This document shows, piece by piece, positions 61,301-64,000 of a stretch of 64,000 nt of DNA. The notes under the pieces were generated by a model. That model was not told the origin of the DNA and searched no databases. It saw only the letters and a list, made by a program, of their open reading frames with translations. The DNA comes from Microbacterium sp. (lineage in GTDB: Bacteria > Actinomycetota > Actinomycetes > Actinomycetales > Microbacteriaceae). The translations under genes and the position numbers were made by a program. Position 1 is the first letter of the stretch. Each line of letters starts with the position of its first letter. Location of the stretch: NCBI RefSeq assembly GCF_011620665.1, contig NZ_WOYQ01000031.1:1-64000 (forward strand). Direction: 5' to 3'.

Positions 61301-61906
61301 CGTGAGATGCTCGGACTTTACGTGTCCGATCATCCGCTTGCAGGACTTGAGATCTCGCTCGCCAAACACGCGTCGACCTCGATCCATGATCTTTTGGCCT
61401 CCGAAGAGGTCGACGACGGTGATCAGGTCACGATCGCGGGGCTCGTCACGAGCGTGCAGCACCGGGTCGCGAAGCAGAGCGGCAACCCGTACGGAATGAT
61501 CACGGTCGAAGACTTCGACGGCGAGGTCACCGTGATGTTCATGGGCAAGACCTACACGGAGTACCAATCGATCCTCATTGCCGATTCGATCCTGGTCGTA
61601 CGGGGCCGCGTGTCGCGCCGCGACGACGGTCTGAATCTGCACGGCCAGATGGCCTTTTCACCCGATCTCGGTACGACGGATGACGCGGCCCCGTTGGTCC
61701 TGGTGATGCCGGAGCATCGGGCGTCTGAGTCGACCATCGGTCAGCTTGCGGATGTCTTCGCGCGCCACCCGGGCGAGACGGAGATCACGATGAAACTACA
61801 CAAGGGGGGAGTGTCGAAGGTGTTCGATCTGCCCACGCGCGTCGGTGTCACGGTCGACCTCTACGGTGAATTGAAGGGGCTTCTCGGTCCGCACTGTCTC
61901 GGATGA
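58388..61906 (+). CDS. dnaE1: DNA polymerase III alpha subunit, DnaE1 type
   Basis: 1172-residue replicative polymerase. The N-terminal PHP domain keeps its metal-site residues (FVHLHAH at 6-12, D19, TDHGN at 42-46, GIEAY, YTHM, GCPSGE, GTNDLHY), so it is likely an active proofreading exonuclease as in M. tuberculosis DnaE1. The polymerase core has PDFDVDFDD with catalytic D416 and D418. OB fold (VTIAGLVTSVQHRVAKQSGNPYGMITVEDF) near 1015-1100. GTG start, predicted leaderless. Length fits DnaE1 (about 1180), not the shorter mutasome DnaE2. Confidence 0.97.
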   Translation: MASDSFVHLHAHTEYSMLDGAARIGAMVQEAVRLEMPAIAVTDHGNTFAAFEFYHAAKKAGIRPIIGIEAYVTPGTHRSDRSRVRWGRPDQTDDDVSGSGAYTHMTLLSETTEGMHNLFRLSSKASIEGYYFKPRMDRELLQTHRNGLIATTGCPSGEVQTRLRLGQYDAARSAAAEFQDIFGRDNYFAEIMDHGLSIERRVMGDLLKIAKDLSIPLVGTNDLHYTHQHDATSHAALLCVQSGSTLDDPKRFKFDGDGYYVKSSAEMRQIFRDNPEACDSTLLIAERCNVEFNESANYMPRYPVPAGETEESWFIKEVEKGLEYRYPHGVPAHVRAQAEYETRVIVQMGFPGYFLVVADFINWAKDHGIRVGPGRGSGAGSMAAYAMRITDLDPLRHGLIFERFLNPDRVSMPDFDVDFDDRRRGEVIQYVTEKYGDERVAQIVTFGTIKAKQALKDAGRVLGFPFSMGERLTKAMPPAVMGKDMPLEGMFDPAHERFKEAGEFRALIETDAEARTVFDTAVGLENLKRQWGVHAAGVIMSSEPLIDIIPIMKREQDGQIVTQFDYPSCEALGLIKMDFLGLRNLTIIDDALDNIAANRGERVVLEDLTLDDPAAYDLLARGDTLGVFQLDGGPMRSLLRLLKPDNFEDISAVIALYRPGPMGANSHTNYALRKNGLQEITPIHEEFEESLAEILSTSYGLIIYQEQVMAIAQKVAGFSLGQADILRRAMSKKKKEELDKQFAGFEAGMHANGYSAAAVQTLWEILIPFSDYAFNKAHSAAYGLVSYWTAYLKAHYPAEYMAALLTSVGDAKDKLAVYLNECRRMGIRVLPPDVRESIRYFAAIGEDIRFGLGAVRNVGANVVDGIVAARADDGFTSFHDFLTKVPLHVANKRTIESLIKAGAFDSLGSTRRALMEIHEDATEAAVETKRKASTGAIGFDFDSLYYEAEEIVPAKVPARPEWTKKDKLAFEREMLGLYVSDHPLAGLEISLAKHASTSIHDLLASEEVDDGDQVTIAGLVTSVQHRVAKQSGNPYGMITVEDFDGEVTVMFMGKTYTEYQSILIADSILVVRGRVSRRDDGLNLHGQMAFSPDLGTTDDAAPLVLVMPEHRASESTIGQLADVFARHPGETEITMKLHKGGVSKVFDLPTRVGVTVDLYGELKGLLGPHCLG

Positions 61907-61923
61907 ATCATCGTGTTGCCGAG

Positions 61924-61929
61924 TAGGAT
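61924..61929 (+). promoter_or_regulatory. Candidate -10 box TAGGAT for the membrane protein gene after dnaE1
   Basis: TAGGAT lies 34 bases before the GTG at 61964, with GGAAGGA (61948-61954) as ribosome site. Confidence 0.4.
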
Positions 61930-61963
61930 CGCTCTCGACCGCGTGCCGGAAGGATCAACCAGC

Positions 61964-62854
61964 GTGAGTGACGAGAAGACCAGCCCAGACCAGCCCCAGG
62001 CCGATGACCCGGATGTCGCCGCTCTCGATGCCGTTCCGCCGCAGTACGGCGTGGGACCGTTCTCGATCCGCGAGGTGGCCTTGGGCGCCGTGTGGCTGCT
62101 CGCATTCATCCTTTCCTTCTTCCCGGTGTACGGCTACATGCGTAGCGGCGTCTCAGTGTGGAACGGCATCGATTGGGTTCTCACGATCGGTGTGCCCACT
62201 GCGGCGGTGTTCCTCATCGGACTGCGTCGGCTGTCGCCGCAGGGCATCCGCCGCGTCGGCTCGCTCGGGATCGACCAGTTCGCGTCCGTGGCGTTCTCGG
62301 TCTCGACGGTGGTGTGGCTGGGCATCCTCTGGAGCTCCTTCGTCACTCTCGCCGATTCACGCATCTTCTACGCCACCTGGGTGGCCTGGGTGGAGTTCAT
62401 CCTCATGCTCGCCGGTGTCTTCCTGACGGTGCTCGCGCCGCTGTTCCCGACGATCGGTGATGACTTCCGCCATCGTCCCGAGATCCCGGCACACCGATCC
62501 GCCAGCCCCGCACGGCCTGTCGTCCCGCGACCGGCCGAAATGCGCCCGCCTGGCGCCGCCACGCCGACCCAGCAGCTCGGCGGCACGGCGTCTCCGCAGG
62601 CGGCGGAGCAGACGAGCGCGTTCGATGTGGCGATCGAAGATGACTCTCCCGCCGCCGCGCAGGCCACGCAGGCGTTCTGGGCACTGGTGCCCGTCGAGCG
62701 CGACGTCGTCGATGAGCTCGGCACGACTCTGTTCACGATCGACTCGACAGCCTGGGCGCTCGTGATCGAGGACCGTGGCGACAGCTTCGTCGTCCGCCAC
62801 GAGGATGGCCGAGTCGGATACTTGCGAGACGTCTCCGGCGTCACCCGCGGGTGA
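61964..62854 (+). CDS. Four-helix membrane protein with C-terminal soluble domain, unknown function
   Basis: 296 residues from a GTG with GGAAGGA upstream. Acidic N-terminus, four membrane helices (about 40-60, 72-92, 108-128, 136-158), a Pro/Ala linker, and a C-terminal domain (ALVPVERDVVDELGTTLFTIDSTAWALVIEDRGDSFVVRHEDGRVGYL). Family not recognised; the tail looks like a small folded domain conserved in Microbacteriaceae. It lies between dnaE1 and hisD with separate promoters. Confidence 0.72.
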   Translation: MSDEKTSPDQPQADDPDVAALDAVPPQYGVGPFSIREVALGAVWLLAFILSFFPVYGYMRSGVSVWNGIDWVLTIGVPTAAVFLIGLRRLSPQGIRRVGSLGIDQFASVAFSVSTVVWLGILWSSFVTLADSRIFYATWVAWVEFILMLAGVFLTVLAPLFPTIGDDFRHRPEIPAHRSASPARPVVPRPAEMRPPGAATPTQQLGGTASPQAAEQTSAFDVAIEDDSPAAAQATQAFWALVPVERDVVDELGTTLFTIDSTAWALVIEDRGDSFVVRHEDGRVGYLRDVSGVTRG

Positions 62855-62862
62855 CCTCGCGG

Positions 62863-62868
62863 TACCCT
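62863..62868 (+). promoter_or_regulatory. -10 box TACCCT, predicted leaderless start of hisD
   Basis: TACCCT ends six bases before the ATG at 62875 (spacer GATCCG), 8 bases after the upstream stop. No Shine-Dalgarno is present. Confidence 0.55.
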
Positions 62869-62874
62869 GATCCG

Positions 62875-64000
62875 ATGCTGCGCACCATAGACCTCCGCGG
62901 CCGCGCTCTGAGCAATGACGAGTTGCTGGCCACTGTGCCACGCGCTGCCGCCGCGCGCGACGAAGCGCTGGTGACGGCGGCGCGCATCGTCGGCGATGTC
63001 GCCGCCGGTGGTGAGGCGGCCCTGCGCGCACAAGCTTCTCGCTTCGACGGCGTCGACGGGCACGAGATCCGCGTGCCGCAGGATCACCTGGATGAAGCCC
63101 TGGCCGCGCTCGACGCGAGTGTGCGGGCCGCGCTCGAAGAATCCATCCGCCGGGTGCGGGTCGCGTCCGCAGCCCAAATTCCGCCGACCCGCGTCACCGA
63201 GCTCGGCTCCGGCGCCCGCGTCGAGCAGCGTTGGCGACCCGTACGACGTGTGGGTGTCTATGTTCCCGGCGGCAAAGCGGTCTACCCTTCGAGCGTCGTC
63301 ATGAACGTCGTACCCGCGCAGGTCGCCGGCGTCACCGAGGTCGCGCTCGCCTCGCCGCCGCAACGCGCATTCGGCGGGCGAGTCCACCCGGTGATCCTGG
63401 CGGCCGCGCGCTTGCTCGATGTCACCGAGGTGTACGCAATGGGCGGCGCCGGCGCCATCGGCGCCTATGCCCACGGTGTGCCGTCGCTGGGTCTGCACCG
63501 CGTCGACGTCATATCGGGCCCCGGCAACAACTTCGTCGCCCTCGCCAAGCGGGTTGTCGCGGGCATGGTGGGCACCGACTCCGAGGCGGGCGCGACGGAG
63601 ATCCTGATCGTCGCCGATGACTCCGCCGATGCGGACTGGGTGGCCGCCGACCTCGTCAGCCAGGCCGAGCACGATGAGCAGGCCGCCGCCGTTCTGGTCA
63701 CCGATTCCGCCGGCCTCGCGGCATCCGTCGCCGCCCGTGTCGCGATCCGCGCGGCCCGAACTCTGCACGCCGTCCGCGTGGGTGCGGCCCTCGCAGGCCC
63801 GCAATCGGCGATCGTGCTCGTCGATGACATCGCCGGGGCCACCGCGTTCAGCAATGCGTATGCGCCGGAGCACCTCGAACTGCATATCGCCGATCCTCAC
63901 CTGGACGACTTCGTCAACGCCGGGGCCGTCTTCGTCGGCCCGCATTCGCCGGTGAGCCTGGGCGACTACCTCGCCGGCAGCAACCACGTCTTGCCGACCG
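62875..64000 (+). CDS. hisD: Histidinol dehydrogenase, N-terminal part (cut by window edge)
   Basis: Zinc/NAD enzyme of the last two steps of histidine synthesis. The frame stays open to the end of the window: about 375 of a usual ~430 residues. Conserved blocks: RRVGVYVPGGKAVYPSSVVMNVVPAQVAGV, VYAMGGAGAIGAYAHG, ISGPGNNFVALAKR and QAEHDEQAAAVLVTD (Gln and His are zinc/substrate ligands), then YAPEHLELH. The remainder of the his operon would be expected to the right. Confidence 0.95.
   Translation, partial: MLRTIDLRGRALSNDELLATVPRAAAARDEALVTAARIVGDVAAGGEAALRAQASRFDGVDGHEIRVPQDHLDEALAALDASVRAALEESIRRVRVASAAQIPPTRVTELGSGARVEQRWRPVRRVGVYVPGGKAVYPSSVVMNVVPAQVAGVTEVALASPPQRAFGGRVHPVILAAARLLDVTEVYAMGGAGAIGAYAHGVPSLGLHRVDVISGPGNNFVALAKRVVAGMVGTDSEAGATEILIVADDSADADWVAADLVSQAEHDEQAAAVLVTDSAGLAASVAARVAIRAARTLHAVRVGAALAGPQSAIVLVDDIAGATAFSNAYAPEHLELHIADPHLDDFVNAGAVFVGPHSPVSLGDYLAGSNHVLPT

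Noticed and set aside
1-64000. Search for CRISPR arrays, tRNA/rRNA genes, insertion sequences, prophage and attachment sites
   Set aside because: No spaced identical repeats, no cloverleaf or rRNA-like segment, and no transposase, integrase or phage protein was seen by reading; small ncRNAs cannot be excluded without computation.

Overview
The window is a 64-kb piece of a high-GC actinobacterial chromosome, almost certainly from the family Microbacteriaceae and most likely Microbacterium or a close relative. This is judged from gene order and protein features (Wag31, SepF, YggT, GarA-type FHA protein, FtsR, PASTA kinase, class II DAHP synthase, DnaE1 with an intact PHP domain), not from a database search. 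Genes are tightly packed, often with ATGA or GTGA overlaps, and GTG starts are common.

Layout. 1-6.3 kb: urea nitrogen module, with urease ureABC (minus strand, ureC cut by the window edge) divergent from the urea ABC importer urtABCDE. 6.4-9.3 kb: an NCS1 permease followed by two tandem, mutually similar TetR regulators. 9.3-14.3 kb: minus-strand accessory block with an SDR dehydrogenase, a membrane protein, a lipoprotein, a Tat-exported metallophosphoesterase and a flavin amine oxidase. 14.5-21.7 kb: prepilin peptidase, YihY membrane protein, glycogen phosphorylase, and a divergent LysR/mmsA pair. 21.7-26.8 kb: a small protein with a CYTH protein, lipoamide dehydrogenase, garA-ftsR, a second MerR-type regulator and an orphan ParA. 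26.9-34.0 kb: pyruvate carboxylase, a MinD/EspI-like ATPase with an acidic N-terminus, peptide deformylase and an acyl-CoA ligase. 34.4-39.8 kb: aroG, PASTA Ser/Thr kinase, Rv2175c-like DNA-binding protein, polyprenyl synthase and a DUF3040 protein, an order that recalls the mycobacterial fadD15-aroG-pknL-Rv2175c-idsA2 region. 39.9-57.9 kb: the division and cell-wall (dcw) cluster mraZ-rsmH-ftsL-ftsI-murF-mraY-murD-ftsW-murG-murC-ftsQ-ftsZ, then yggS-sepF-yggT-wag31-lspA-rluD. 57.9-64 kb: a NUDIX hydrolase divergent from dnaE1, a membrane protein, and hisD (cut by the window edge).

How it fits together. The left end imports urea and hydrolyses it to ammonia, and its divergent promoter region holds an 11-bp-phased array that resembles a GlnR operator. 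The right half makes the peptidoglycan precursor and the septal machine. murE is missing between ftsI and murF, where it normally lies; this is notable because Microbacteriaceae commonly have B-type peptidoglycan. GarA, lipoamide dehydrogenase, pyruvate carboxylase and the PASTA kinase together suggest kinase-controlled central metabolism next to envelope growth.

No phage, insertion sequence, CRISPR array, tRNA or rRNA was recognised. The most general signal I found is a promoter grammar: at nine genes a TANNNT -10 box ends six (once seven) bases before the start codon with no Shine-Dalgarno, which predicts leaderless mRNAs, including a 42-bp divergent promoter shared by dnaE1 and a NUDIX gene. 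I did not find a clearly new multi-gene defence or biosynthetic system; the best candidates for uncharacterised biology are the NCS1-permease/TetR-pair unit, the phosphoesterase-lipoprotein-membrane protein operon, and the orphan ParA/MinD ATPases around pyruvate carboxylase.
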